Assembly (NCBI GenBank): GCA_902630915.1
Contig: CACOWD010000005.1
Coordinates: 1 to 41,408, forward strand
Origin: an uncultured Pelagibacteraceae bacterium
GTDB taxonomy: Bacteria > Pseudomonadota > Alphaproteobacteria > Pelagibacterales > Pelagibacteraceae
Direction of reading: 5' to 3'
DNA length: 41,408 nt
Each line of letters opens with the position of its first letter. The first letter of the stretch is position 1. Of the stretch, positions 16,842 through 25,392 are shown piece by piece. Position numbers and translations under genes: made by a program. The notes beneath the pieces are model-generated. The model saw nothing but the letters and a program-made list of their open reading frames with translations. It made no database searches and had not been told where the DNA came from.

Positions 16842-17816
16842 ATGAATAAAATACTTAAATTAATTTCAACTGTATTTATTGCGCTTTTAACAACCCTTTC
16901 AATATCAAAAGCTGAAGTAAAAGTTGTTGCATCAATTAAGCCAATACATTCCTTGGTTAGTTACGTTATGGATGGTGTTGGGAAACCTGATGTAATAGTT
17001 GATGGTTATAATTCTCCGCATGGATTTAGTATGAAACCCTCTCATGCAAAAATGATTGAGAACGCTGATTTAATTATTTGGGTTGGTGAAGATTTAGAGG
17101 CTTTCTTAGAAAAACCATTAAAAACAATTGCTAAAAATGCAGTAAATATTGAAATAATGGATTTGAGTGGGATTAAAAAACTTAAATTTAGAGAAAAAAA
17201 TATATTTGAAAGTCATGATGATCACGGACACGGTCATAAAGAAAAGAAACATAAAGACCATGGTCATAAAAAAGCTAAACATGATGATCACGGGCATGAA
17301 GGACATGCTCACGGTGAACACGATCCACATGTTTGGTTAGATCCTATGAATGCTAAAGTGATTATTAAAGAAATCGAAAATCAATTAGTTAAATTAGATC
17401 CAGATAACAGCTCAAAATATAAAGCTAATTCTAAAAAAGGTCAGTCAGAGTTAGATAATTTAACAAAAAATATTAAAAGAGATCTAAAAGGTAATTTAAG
17501 ATTTGTAGTTTTCCATGATGCTTATCAATACTTTGAAAACAGATTTGATATTAAGGTTTTAGGAGCTTTGACAGTAAATCCAGATGTTTTACCAGGAGCT
17601 GAACAACTATCTGAAATTAGGGAAGTAATTAAACATGAAAAAGTAAATTGCCTTTTTTCAGAGCCACAGTTCAATCCAGCAATTATAAAATCTATTGCAA
17701 AAGATACTAAAATCAAAACTGGTGTTTTAGATCCGCTTGGTGCAACTTTAGATAAAGGCAAAGGCATGTACACTGAATTATTGCGTGGTATGTACGCATC
17801 TTTTAAAGGTTGTTAA
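16842..17816 (+). CDS. znuA: zinc ABC transporter substrate-binding protein
   Basis: A 324-residue cluster A-I metal-binding protein with an N-terminal signal peptide (about residues 1-24). His60 (S-P-H-G-F), His163 (D-P-H-V-W) and the later F-H-D-A-Y segment give the expected zinc ligands. A loop at about 125-160 is packed with His, Asp and Lys (repeated D-H-G-H), the mobile zinc-collecting loop that distinguishes ZnuA from manganese-binding relatives. It delivers zinc to ZnuBC, encoded divergently. Zur boxes overlap its promoter. Its 3' end overlaps the convergent methyltransferase gene by 4 bases. Confidence 0.95.
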   Translation: MNKILKLISTVFIALLTTLSISKAEVKVVASIKPIHSLVSYVMDGVGKPDVIVDGYNSPHGFSMKPSHAKMIENADLIIWVGEDLEAFLEKPLKTIAKNAVNIEIMDLSGIKKLKFREKNIFESHDDHGHGHKEKKHKDHGHKKAKHDDHGHEGHAHGEHDPHVWLDPMNAKVIIKEIENQLVKLDPDNSSKYKANSKKGQSELDNLTKNIKRDLKGNLRFVVFHDAYQYFENRFDIKVLGALTVNPDVLPGAEQLSEIREVIKHEKVNCLFSEPQFNPAIIKSIAKDTKIKTGVLDPLGATLDKGKGMYTELLRGMYASFKGC

Positions 17817-18460
17817 GTAATTATTTCTGCAAACCTATTTTCTATTAAATTTAATTTAAGATTATTTTTTTTGGTGAAATCGTTTATTGCTTTTTCTACT
17901 TCTGAAATATAGCTTTCTTTACCATAATCATCACAAAGAATAACTTTTTTTTGATCTTTCATGCTTTTATATAAAATCATGAGATCACTAGTTACAGTTT
18001 CGTAACTATGTCCTCCATCAAGGAAAACAAAATCGATTTTTTGTAAGTCGATTTCTTTTAAAACTTTATTTGTATCACCTGCGATTAACTTTATATTTTG
18101 ACTGTATTCTTGCAAGAGTTTTTGAACACTTTCAATTGAATTTAAATTTTCTTTTAGAATATAATTATAATAAATATTTTTTAAAGGATTAGAAAATTTC
18201 TGATCTTTTAAAAAATTTGGTTTAATCTCATCTCTTTTATCACTTTGATTGCTTCCGAATAAATCTATGCCCGTGTAAGAAAAATTATTTCCATTTGATT
18301 TATATAAAAAATCACAGGTGTTTTTGGCGGTTACGCCACAAAAAACACCTAATTCTAAAACATTTCTGGGATTATGACGTGAAAGTCTTTCAAGGAAAAT
18401 GTTTCCCCATTTTCCTTTTAAACCAGATTTTCTCCAATAACTTTTATATTTAAATTGCAA
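17813..18460 (-). CDS. class I SAM-dependent methyltransferase-like protein
   Basis: The 215-residue protein has a Rossmann-type motif I V-L-E-L-G-V-F-C-G near residues 34-42, an acidic Y-T-G-I-D-L-F strand II, and V-F-L-D-G-G-H-S-Y, the pattern of Methyltransf_24/cephalosporin-hydroxylase-like methyltransferases. The substrate is unknown. The start must be TTG at 18460: an in-frame stop lies two codons upstream and there is no ATG in the N-terminal region. It follows nrdB after 3 bases and may be co-transcribed with it, though no functional link to nucleotide reduction is evident. Confidence 0.72.
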   Translation of the reverse strand: MQFKYKSYWRKSGLKGKWGNIFLERLSRHNPRNVLELGVFCGVTAKNTCDFLYKSNGNNFSYTGIDLFGSNQSDKRDEIKPNFLKDQKFSNPLKNIYYNYILKENLNSIESVQKLLQEYSQNIKLIAGDTNKVLKEIDLQKIDFVFLDGGHSYETVTSDLMILYKSMKDQKKVILCDDYGKESYISEVEKAINDFTKKNNLKLNLIENRFAEIIT

Positions 18461-18463
18461 ATA

Positions 18464-19471
18464 TTAAGCAAAAACCTCGCCCCATGTCCCTTGTGTCGAA
18501 GCTTTAGAATATTCTGTAGCTCTCCCCTCAAAGAAATTCATGTGCTCTACTCCATTTAGCATTGTGTCTAACCATGTTAATGGGTTTTTCTTAACGTCGT
18601 ATATTGGCTTTAGACCTAGTTGTTCTAATCTTCTGTTACCAATAAATCTAATATACTGTTTAACTTCATCAGCTGTTAAACCCTGCATTGGGCCCATTTG
18701 AAATGCAAGATCGATAAATGCATCTTCATGATGAACAATTGTTTTGCAGGCTTCATAGATTTCATTTTTTAATTTATCATTCCAAATTTGCGGTTCTTCT
18801 TTAATGAAATCTCTGAATAGTCTAATCATAGAATTACAGTGCAAAGTTTCATCTCTTACTGACCAAGTTACTATTTGGCCCATGCCTTTCATTTTATTAA
18901 ATCTAGGAAAGTTTAATAAAATCGCAAAACTGGCAAATAACTGTAAACCTTCTGTGAACGCAGAGAATACGGCCATCGTCATTGCTATGTTATGTTTCGA
19001 TTTAACATCAAAACCTTGCATATAGTCGTACTTATCTTTCATTTCTTTATATTGTAAAAATGCAGAATACTCTGTTTCCGGCATTCCGATAGTATCTAAT
19101 AGATGTGAATAAGCAGCGATATGCACTGTTTCCATTGCTGCAAAAGCTGTCATCATCATTAATACTTCTGTAGGCTTAAACACTGTTGTGTAATGTCTTA
19201 AATAGCAGTTGTTTACCTCAACATCTGCTTGGGTGAAAAATCTAAATATGTGAGTTAAAAGATTCTTTTCTTCTACTGAAAGATTTTTTTGCCAGTCTCT
19301 TACATCGTCTCCTAATGGCACTTCCTCTGGTAACCAATGAATTCTTTGTTGAGTTAACCAGGCATCGTAACACCACGGGTATCTAAATGGCTTGTAAACT
19401 GGGTTTTCTACTAATAAACCCATTTTATTTGGTTGAATAATTGTTGGTTTAGTTTTTTCTGCTACTGACAT
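18464..19471 (-). CDS. nrdB: ribonucleoside-diphosphate reductase, beta subunit
   Basis: A 335-residue class I radical-generating subunit. Diiron ligands and the radical tyrosine are readable: Asp in Q-A-D-V-E, Glu/His/Tyr in E-T-V-H-I-A-A-Y (same spacing as E. coli E115, H118, Y122), Glu in F-T-E-G-L, and Glu/His in R-D-E-T-L-H. The chosen ATG at 19471 is preceded by GAGGAG at good spacing. The alternative GTG nine bases upstream would sit inside that site. It overlaps the nrdA end by 10 bases. With NrdA it makes deoxynucleotides. Confidence 0.95.
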   Translation of the reverse strand: MSVAEKTKPTIIQPNKMGLLVENPVYKPFRYPWCYDAWLTQQRIHWLPEEVPLGDDVRDWQKNLSVEEKNLLTHIFRFFTQADVEVNNCYLRHYTTVFKPTEVLMMMTAFAAMETVHIAAYSHLLDTIGMPETEYSAFLQYKEMKDKYDYMQGFDVKSKHNIAMTMAVFSAFTEGLQLFASFAILLNFPRFNKMKGMGQIVTWSVRDETLHCNSMIRLFRDFIKEEPQIWNDKLKNEIYEACKTIVHHEDAFIDLAFQMGPMQGLTADEVKQYIRFIGNRRLEQLGLKPIYDVKKNPLTWLDTMLNGVEHMNFFEGRATEYSKASTQGTWGEVFA

Positions 19472-21411
19472 GATAAACACTCCTCATAGTTATTGCTTTC
19501 ATTATTTGATTCTTGTTTTCCAGAGTAAACATTTTTTGTCACATCTGTTGAAGACCCGTTGTTTACATTTTCAGCCCTCTGGATTGATTTGGATCTACAA
19601 TAGTAAAGGCTTTTTAAACCTTTTTTCCAAGCTTGAAAATGAATATCGTGAAGTTCTTTTTTATGTATATCTGCAGGAACAAAGATATTTACTGATTGTG
19701 CTTGTGAAATATGAGGCGTTCTATCTGCGCCGAGTTCAACAATCCATCTTTGATCTATTTCAAAAGCAGTTTTAAATGTATCTTTTTCATTCGCAGTTAA
19801 AAAATTTAAATGAGATACGGACCCTTGGTTAGTAGTGATACTTGACCAAACTTCGTCTGTATCTTTGTTGTATTTTTGAAGTATCTTTTTTAAGTATTTA
19901 TTTCTAACATTAAACGAACCTGAGAGCGTTTTATGAGTGTAACTATTAGCAGCAATTGGTTCAATTCCTGGGGAAGACCCACCACAAATTATTGATATAG
20001 AGGCTGTTGGAGCTATCGCAGTTTTGTTTGAAAATCTTTCCTTCATTCCGTACTCTGCCGCATCAGGACATGAACCTCTCTCGTCAGCTAAAGTCTTTGA
20101 GGCTTCATCAACTTTCTCTTGTATGTTTTGGAATATCTTTTTATTCCAAACTTTACTCATTACTGAGCCGAAAGGAATATTTTTTTGCTGGAAGTATGAA
20201 TGTAATCCCATAACTCCGAGACCGACACTTCTCTCTCTCATTGCAGAGTATTTTGCGTGAGCAAATTCATCTGGCGCTCTATTAATAAAATCAGTCATAA
20301 CGTTATCTAAAAATCTCATTACGTCCTCGACAAATTGCGGATCATCTTTCCACTGGTCGTAAGTGTCTAAATTTAATGATGATAAGCAACAAACCGCTGT
20401 TCTTTGATTTCCCTCATTATCAACTCCAGTTGGTAAAGTAATTTCACTGCAAAGATTAGATGTTTTAACTTTTAACCCTGCAAGCTTATGATGTTGGGGG
20501 ATTTGTCTATTAACTGTATCAATATATACAACATAAGGCTCACCTGTTTCGATTCTTGCAGTTAATAATCTTATCCATAAATTTCTTGCTGGTATAGTTT
20601 GTTGAACAGAACCATCGTAGGGACTTCTTAATGCCCATTGACCGCCTGTTTCTACTGCTCTCATGAATTCATCTGTTACTAAAACACCATGGTGCAAATT
20701 TAGAGATCTTCTGTTTACGTCTCCACCTGTTGGTCTTCTCATTTCAATAAACTCTTCAATTTCAGGATGGTCAATTTGTAGATAACAAGCAGCTGATCCT
20801 CTTCTTAAAGAGCCTTGACTTATTGCTAAAGTTAAAGAGTCCATAACCTTGATGAATGGGATTATTCCAGAAGTTTTTCCAACTTTACCAATTTTTTCAC
20901 CAATAGATCTTAAATTACCCCAATAACTTCCTATACCTCCGCCTCTAGCCGCAAGCCAAACATTTTCTTCCCAAAGATTTGTAATTCCCTCTAGGCTATC
21001 GCTAGCTTCGTTTAAGAAACATGAAATTGGCAGTCCTCTCTCTGTGCCACCATTTGATAAAACGGGTGTGGCAGGCATGAACCATAAATTGCTCACGTAA
21101 TTGTAAATTCTTTGTGCGTGTAAATTATCATCAGCATAAACACTTGCAACTCTCGCAAATAAATCTTGAAAACTTTCGTTCTGACCTAAATATCTATCTG
21201 TAAGTGTAGCTCTTCCAAAGTCAGTTAAGTTTCTATCTCTCGATCTATCAATTTTGATAGTGATACCCTTCTCGTTTTGGAATAATTCAGTCTCTCCAGA
21301 TAAAGAAAATAAATCAGGCTTTTTGGGTCCGTTATTCTTTAGTTCGTTTTGGTTTTTTTGGCTTATTGAGCCGACAGCTTTCTTTATTGCCAATGATACA
21401 CTTTTGTTCAT
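19462..21411 (-). CDS. nrdA: ribonucleoside-diphosphate reductase, alpha subunit
   Basis: A 649-residue catalytic subunit. Active-site cysteines and partners are visible in P-I-S-C-F-L-N, S-N-L-C-S-E-I and A-V-C-C-L-S-S-L-N. The P-T-A-S-I-S-I-I phosphate-binding segment is present, and the C-terminal redox pair is C-L-S-C-Q. It is about 110 residues shorter than E. coli NrdA. The N-terminus lacks a recognisable ATP-cone (no V-x-K-R-D-G-like start), so overall activity control by dATP through that domain is probably missing. AAGGA precedes the ATG. Two NrdR-box-like sites lie upstream. Confidence 0.95.
   Translation of the reverse strand: MNKSVSLAIKKAVGSISQKNQNELKNNGPKKPDLFSLSGETELFQNEKGITIKIDRSRDRNLTDFGRATLTDRYLGQNESFQDLFARVASVYADDNLHAQRIYNYVSNLWFMPATPVLSNGGTERGLPISCFLNEASDSLEGITNLWEENVWLAARGGGIGSYWGNLRSIGEKIGKVGKTSGIIPFIKVMDSLTLAISQGSLRRGSAACYLQIDHPEIEEFIEMRRPTGGDVNRRSLNLHHGVLVTDEFMRAVETGGQWALRSPYDGSVQQTIPARNLWIRLLTARIETGEPYVVYIDTVNRQIPQHHKLAGLKVKTSNLCSEITLPTGVDNEGNQRTAVCCLSSLNLDTYDQWKDDPQFVEDVMRFLDNVMTDFINRAPDEFAHAKYSAMRERSVGLGVMGLHSYFQQKNIPFGSVMSKVWNKKIFQNIQEKVDEASKTLADERGSCPDAAEYGMKERFSNKTAIAPTASISIICGGSSPGIEPIAANSYTHKTLSGSFNVRNKYLKKILQKYNKDTDEVWSSITTNQGSVSHLNFLTANEKDTFKTAFEIDQRWIVELGADRTPHISQAQSVNIFVPADIHKKELHDIHFQAWKKGLKSLYYCRSKSIQRAENVNNGSSTDVTKNVYSGKQESNNESNNYEECLSCQ
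19480..19485 (-). promoter_or_regulatory. Shine-Dalgarno that fixes the nrdB start
   Basis: The minus strand reads GAGGAG eight bases before the ATG at 19471, inside the 3' end of nrdA. The spacing excludes the upstream in-frame GTG at 19480. Confidence 0.75.
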
Positions 21412-21445
21412 ATTTTCCTTGTTTTTAGTCGAATTGTTAACAAAA

Positions 21446-21461
21446 CAACTACATGTTGTGT
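21446..21461 (-). promoter_or_regulatory. NrdR-box-like site 1 upstream of nrdA
   Basis: The minus strand reads ACACAACATGTAGTTG, close to the NrdR consensus (acaCwAtATaTwGtgt) with a symmetric CAAC...GTTG core. It lies 35-50 bases from the nrdA start. NrdR is the usual repressor of ribonucleotide reductase genes. Confidence 0.5.
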
Positions 21462-21476
21462 TACATTTAAGTTAAT

Positions 21477-21492
21477 ATACTATATAACATCG
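21477..21492 (-). promoter_or_regulatory. weaker NrdR-box-like site 2 upstream of nrdA
   Basis: The minus strand reads CGATGTTATATAGTAT. The right half (ATATAGT) fits the consensus and the left half is poor. It is centred 31 bp from site 1, matching the roughly three-turn spacing of tandem NrdR boxes, which raises its credibility. Confidence 0.35.
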
Positions 21493-21544
21493 AAATCAAT
21501 AGAACATTATAAGAACATCTGATTAATTTTGCAAGTGGAAAGTT

Positions 21545-21568
21545 TTGTTAATAAACATTTAATAACAA
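21545..21568. repeat. imperfect 24-bp palindrome upstream of the phosphohexomutase
   Basis: TTGTTAATAAAC is mirrored by ATTTAATAACAA with 10 of 12 positions matching. It lies 30 bases before the start of the phosphohexomutase gene. It could be an operator for that gene, or a chance feature of AT-rich DNA. Confidence 0.3.
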
Positions 21569-21597
21569 ATGCCTATATTCTCTAGTATTTATAGCTA

Positions 21598-23037
21598 ATG
21601 AAAATCAATCCAAATGGTTTTAGAGAATACGATGCAAGATGGATATTTGAAAAAGACATCGATATTGAGGGAATCACTAATTTAGGCAAAGGTCTTGGAA
21701 CCCAAATCATTCAAAGCACTAAAAAAACTAATCCAAGAGTTATTGTTGGTCATGATTATAGATCTTATAGTGAAAAAATTAAAAAAGCTCTAACAGATGG
21801 TTTAATCTCAACTGGATGCAATGTTGAGGATGTAGGGTTATCAATTTCTCCAATGGTTTATTTTGCTCAGTTTAATTTAAACTCAGATGCCATAGCAATG
21901 GTAACAGCTAGTCATAATGAGAATGGTTGGACAGGAGTAAAAATGGGTATTCAAAAAGGTTTAACACATGCGCCAGAGGAAATGGCAAACTTAAAAGATA
22001 TAACTTTAAATAAAAAATTTTTAGATGGAGAAGGATCATTAAAAAAAATCGATAATTTTAAAAATGTATATATTCAAGATGTTATTAAAAAAAAGTTAAA
22101 TAAAAAAATAAAAGCCGTAGTTGCTTGTGGTAATGGGACAGCAGGAATTTTTGCTCCAGAAATTTTGAAAGGCATTGGATGTGAAGTTATAGAATTAGAT
22201 TGTAATTTAGATTGGTCCTTTCCTAAATATAACCCAAATCCTGAAGATCTTGAAATGCTCCACGCTATAGCAAAAACTGTGAAAGATAATAAAGCCGATA
22301 TTGGATTTGGTTTTGATGGAGATGGAGATAGATGTGGTGTAATAGATGAACAAGGAAATGAAATATTCTCGGATAAAATTGGGTTACTAATTGCAAGAAA
22401 TCTTTCAAGTAACCACAAAAATTCAAAATTTATCGTCGACGTTAAATCAACTGGACTATTTAAAAACGATAAAATCTTGATAGAAAATGGATGTGAAACT
22501 ATATATTGGAAAACTGGACATTCACACATCAAAAGAAAAGTTAATAAGGAGAAAGCACTAGCAGGTTTTGAAAAGAGTGGACATTTTTTCTTTAACCCAC
22601 CTTTAGGCTATGGATATGATGATGGAATTAATTCAGCTATACAAGTTTGCCGCCTTATAGTAGATCAAAACAAAAAAATGAGTGAAATTATTAGGTCATT
22701 ACCGGTAACTTATCAAACCCCAACGATGGCTCCTTACTGTAAAGATGAGGAGAAATATAAAGTAGTTGATGAAATGGTAAAAGAGGTAATGAAATTAAAA
22801 GATGAAGGTATTAAAATTGATAATCAAAGAATTGTTGAGATATTGACGGTTAATGGTGTGAGATTTTCACTTGAGGATGGATCATGGGGTTTAATAAGAG
22901 CATCATCTAATAAACCATCTTTAGTAATTGTAACTGAAAGCACTATATCAAATGAAAGGAAGAAAAAAATTTTTGAATTTATTGATAATCTTTTACAAAA
23001 AACTGGAAAGATTGGAGATTACGATCAAAAAATTTAA
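21598..23037 (+). CDS. phosphomannomutase/phosphoglucomutase
   Basis: A 479-residue alpha-D-phosphohexomutase. The phosphoserine loop T-A-S-H-N has Ser105. The metal loop is F-D-G-D-G-D-R-C, the sugar-binding loop G-F-E-K-S-G-H-F-F, and a C-terminal phosphate-binding R-A-S-S-N-K-P. It interconverts hexose 1- and 6-phosphates (mannose and/or glucose), feeding GDP-mannose and other sugar nucleotides. The F-E-K-S-G-H pattern fits the ManB/AlgC group better than GlmM. It starts at ATG 21598 and converges on the TSUP exporter gene with a 4-base overlap. It would supply glucose 1-phosphate to the rml genes further along the window. Confidence 0.9.
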   Translation: MKINPNGFREYDARWIFEKDIDIEGITNLGKGLGTQIIQSTKKTNPRVIVGHDYRSYSEKIKKALTDGLISTGCNVEDVGLSISPMVYFAQFNLNSDAIAMVTASHNENGWTGVKMGIQKGLTHAPEEMANLKDITLNKKFLDGEGSLKKIDNFKNVYIQDVIKKKLNKKIKAVVACGNGTAGIFAPEILKGIGCEVIELDCNLDWSFPKYNPNPEDLEMLHAIAKTVKDNKADIGFGFDGDGDRCGVIDEQGNEIFSDKIGLLIARNLSSNHKNSKFIVDVKSTGLFKNDKILIENGCETIYWKTGHSHIKRKVNKEKALAGFEKSGHFFFNPPLGYGYDDGINSAIQVCRLIVDQNKKMSEIIRSLPVTYQTPTMAPYCKDEEKYKVVDEMVKEVMKLKDEGIKIDNQRIVEILTVNGVRFSLEDGSWGLIRASSNKPSLVIVTESTISNERKKKIFEFIDNLLQKTGKIGDYDQKI

Positions 23038-23864
23038 ATTTTAAAATATTCGTATAAGAATCTAGTTCCAATAACTATAAGAAATAATCCAAAATATTTA
23101 GTCATTCTCATTTTATCAACTCTATGACTTGCTTTTGCTCCAAGTCTTGCCATGAATGCAGTAATAGGAAAAAAAACTAAAAAGGCTGGAATGTTTAAAA
23201 ATCCAATACTCATAGGTAAATCAGCATCTAGGTATGAGCCAGAAATTAAAAAACCCCCTGCACCAAATAAAGCTATAATAAACCCAATTGCAGCCGCACT
23301 ACCAATAGCTTTATTTATTGGATAACCAAAAAATTTTAAAATTGGAACATTCATTACTGCACCTCCTATTCCCATTGGTGCTGAAATAAAACCACTAACA
23401 ATACCTGAAGCTGCTTTTGATAATAATCCCATTTTTATTTCAATGTTTGTTTCTTTTTCTTTCAAAAATAATAAATAGAAAGCAAGAATGTATACAACAA
23501 TAGTAAAAAATAAAATTAAAGGTTTTGTCTCTAAACTTGCAGCAAATATAGTCCCAAGAATTACTCCTGTTGCAACAAAAAAACCAAAACCTTTTACAAT
23601 GTTAAAGTCAACAGCTTTATGCTGATGATGAGTTAAAACAGATACAGTTGAAGTTGGTATAATTATTCCAAAAGAGGTTCCTACAGCTAAGTGCATGACG
23701 TATGCTGTTTCAATCCCCGTGGTGCTAAATATGTAAAACAAAATTGGAACAGTAATCAGTCCTCCTCCAATTCCAAACAAACCGGCAGCAAACCCTGCAG
23801 GTATTGCAGTTCCAATCATAATCAAAATTAAATAGACTATTTGTGATTGAGAGAGATCTTCCAA
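23034..23864 (-). CDS. TSUP family (TauE/SafE) membrane transporter
   Basis: A 276-residue protein with about eight hydrophobic segments and two related halves. Each half contains the glycine-rich TSUP motif (G-L-F-G-I-G-G-G near residue 30 and A-P-M-G-I-G-G-A near 160). Members export sulfite, sulfoacetate or related organosulfur anions; substrate is unknown here. The start at 23864 is TTG with GAGAG upstream, and the next ATG lies inside the first membrane segment. It follows dusA after 2 bases. Confidence 0.87.
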   Translation of the reverse strand: MEDLSQSQIVYLILIMIGTAIPAGFAAGLFGIGGGLITVPILFYIFSTTGIETAYVMHLAVGTSFGIIIPTSTVSVLTHHQHKAVDFNIVKGFGFFVATGVILGTIFAASLETKPLILFFTIVVYILAFYLLFLKEKETNIEIKMGLLSKAASGIVSGFISAPMGIGGAVMNVPILKFFGYPINKAIGSAAAIGFIIALFGAGGFLISGSYLDADLPMSIGFLNIPAFLVFFPITAFMARLGAKASHRVDKMRMTKYFGLFLIVIGTRFLYEYFKI

Positions 23865-23866
23865 AA

Positions 23867-24850
23867 TTATCTCTCTAAAGAAACTGGATTAGTTTTTTTG
23901 ACTTGATCCATTATGTGATTTACTTTTTGTAAATCAGCATTTCTTATACACATATTTTTAGAAAGATATTGTTTCCACGTTTTTGAACCATTTTGTCCGT
24001 GAAATAATCCTACAGTGTGCCTCATAATATGATTTAACTGAACACCTTGTGATGTTTGCTCTTGTATATAAGGAATTAAATTTTCCATCACCTCGGATCT
24101 TGTCGGAACATGTTTGTTGTTAAAGATTTCTTTCTCAATTTCAGCTAAGAAATAAGGGGAATGATATACTGCTCTACCGATCATTACACCATCTACTTTT
24201 GATAAATGATTTTTAATTTCATAAGTTGTTTTTACACCGCCATTGATAATAATTTCATCATTTTTAAAATAATCTTTTAATCTATAAACAAAGTCATATT
24301 TTAGTGGTGGAATATTTAAATTCTCTTTAGGAGTTAGTTTTTTAAGTAATGCTTTTCTTGCATGAATTATGAATTTTTGTGAACCTGCATCTTTAGTTGT
24401 TTGAATAAAAGATTTTAAAAATTCGAAATTCTCAACATCATTGTAACCAATTCTTGTTTTAATTGTCACAGGCAATTTGGTTGCTTTAGACATTGCATCA
24501 ATGCATTTAGCTACAAGATTTGGTTCTTGCATTAGACATGCACCAAATTTATTTTTTTGTACTTTTTTACTTGGACAACCTAAATTTAAATTTATTTCTT
24601 TATATCCGTAGTCTTCAGAAATTTTACATGCCTCGGCTAATTCATTTGGATTTGACCCCCCGACTTGAAGCGTTACTGGATTATTTATTTTTTTAAAAGA
24701 AAGTAGTTTTGATCTGTCTCCTCTTATAATTGCATTGGCAACAATCATCTCAGTGTAAAAATGTATATTTTTGCTTATAAGACTGAGAAAATAAATTTCA
24801 TGCTTATCAGTGCAATCCATCATTGGCGCAACTGAAACAGTTTTCTTCAT
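23867..24850 (-). CDS. dusA: tRNA-dihydrouridine synthase A
   Basis: A 327-residue FMN-dependent enzyme that reduces uridine to dihydrouridine in the tRNA D-loop. The N-terminus V-A-P-M-M-D-C-T-D is typical of DusA, N-L-G-C-P-S-K-K-V holds the conserved FMN-site region, and the active cysteine lies in F-G-A-C-L-M. Further landmarks are T-I-K-T-R-I-G-Y and I-N-G-G-V. A C-terminal helical tRNA-binding part contains M-R-H-T-V-G-L-F-H-G, characteristic of DusA versus DusB/C. It lies 3 bases after the rpoZ-like gene. Confidence 0.93.
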   Translation of the reverse strand: MKKTVSVAPMMDCTDKHEIYFLSLISKNIHFYTEMIVANAIIRGDRSKLLSFKKINNPVTLQVGGSNPNELAEACKISEDYGYKEINLNLGCPSKKVQKNKFGACLMQEPNLVAKCIDAMSKATKLPVTIKTRIGYNDVENFEFLKSFIQTTKDAGSQKFIIHARKALLKKLTPKENLNIPPLKYDFVYRLKDYFKNDEIIINGGVKTTYEIKNHLSKVDGVMIGRAVYHSPYFLAEIEKEIFNNKHVPTRSEVMENLIPYIQEQTSQGVQLNHIMRHTVGLFHGQNGSKTWKQYLSKNMCIRNADLQKVNHIMDQVKKTNPVSLER

Positions 24851-24853
24851 AAT

Positions 24854-25354
24854 CTACTCTGATTTATTTTCTTCTTCAGCTGGAGCTTCTTCGCTTAATT
24901 CAAGAGGATCTTCCTCTTTGTCTAAATTTTCCTCTTTAATCTCTGGTTGTTCCGCTTTTAACTCTGAAAGAGCTTCGTCAGCTAAACTTGGTTTTTTTAC
25001 TTCAGGAATTCTTCTTGTTCTTTTTGAGGGCAATATAGCTACACCACTTTTGGAAACTTGTCCTTTATACAAGTTTTCAAAATCATCATTAATTTCCTCC
25101 TCGATTTCTTCTTGTTCCTCTGACTCATCTGGCTCTTTTCTCAATCTTTTAATAGCGCTAGCTTCAACTTCTTTAACATTTATTTTTCCATCTCCAATTT
25201 CTCTCAATGAGATAATTGTTCGTTTATCATTATCTTCCTCAACTAACATTGGAGCGCCAGCATTTAGCTGAACAGTTCTTTCTTTTGCTAATAAGACTAG
25301 ATCGTATTGGTTATCAACTTTTTCTAAACAATCTTCTACGGTAATTCTTGCCAT
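24854..25354 (-). CDS. rpoZ: RNA polymerase omega subunit with long acidic C-terminal extension
   Basis: The first about 70 residues match omega: M-A-R-I-T-V-E-D-C-L at the start, Y-D-L-V-L-L-A-K-E-R and then K-R-T-I-I-S-L-R-E-I. Omega helps assemble beta' into RNA polymerase and, in many bacteria, forms part of a ppGpp site. Residues about 73-166 form a low-complexity tail with many Glu and Asp, broken by a basic patch K-R-T-R-R near 111-115. The total of 166 residues is long for omega (E. coli has 91). The start is ATG. It precedes dusA and TSUP on the same strand. Confidence 0.88.
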   Translation of the reverse strand: MARITVEDCLEKVDNQYDLVLLAKERTVQLNAGAPMLVEEDNDKRTIISLREIGDGKINVKEVEASAIKRLRKEPDESEEQEEIEEEINDDFENLYKGQVSKSGVAILPSKRTRRIPEVKKPSLADEALSELKAEQPEIKEENLDKEEDPLELSEEAPAEEENKSE

Positions 25355-25392
25355 GATGAAAAGTGTATATTCAAATAATCTTAAGAAATCAA

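Noticed and set aside
17806..17852. Bidirectional terminator between znuA and the methyltransferase
   Set aside because: AGGTTG and CAAACCT can pair only with a bulge across a long loop inside coding sequence, and no convincing U-run follows.
19470..19775. Plus-strand open frame of 101 codons inside nrdA
   Set aside because: Shadow of the nrdA coding frame; nrdA is complete there with its C-terminal cysteines.
22074..22532. Open frame of 152 codons on the minus strand inside the phosphohexomutase gene
   Set aside because: It is fully antisense to a clear enzyme with intact motifs, and its translation shows no domain and a composition that mirrors the sense codons.
24810..25271. Open frame of 153 codons on the plus strand opposite rpoZ
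   Set aside because: The Ser-rich translation is just the complement of the Glu/Asp-rich tail of omega; no start signal or family resemblance.
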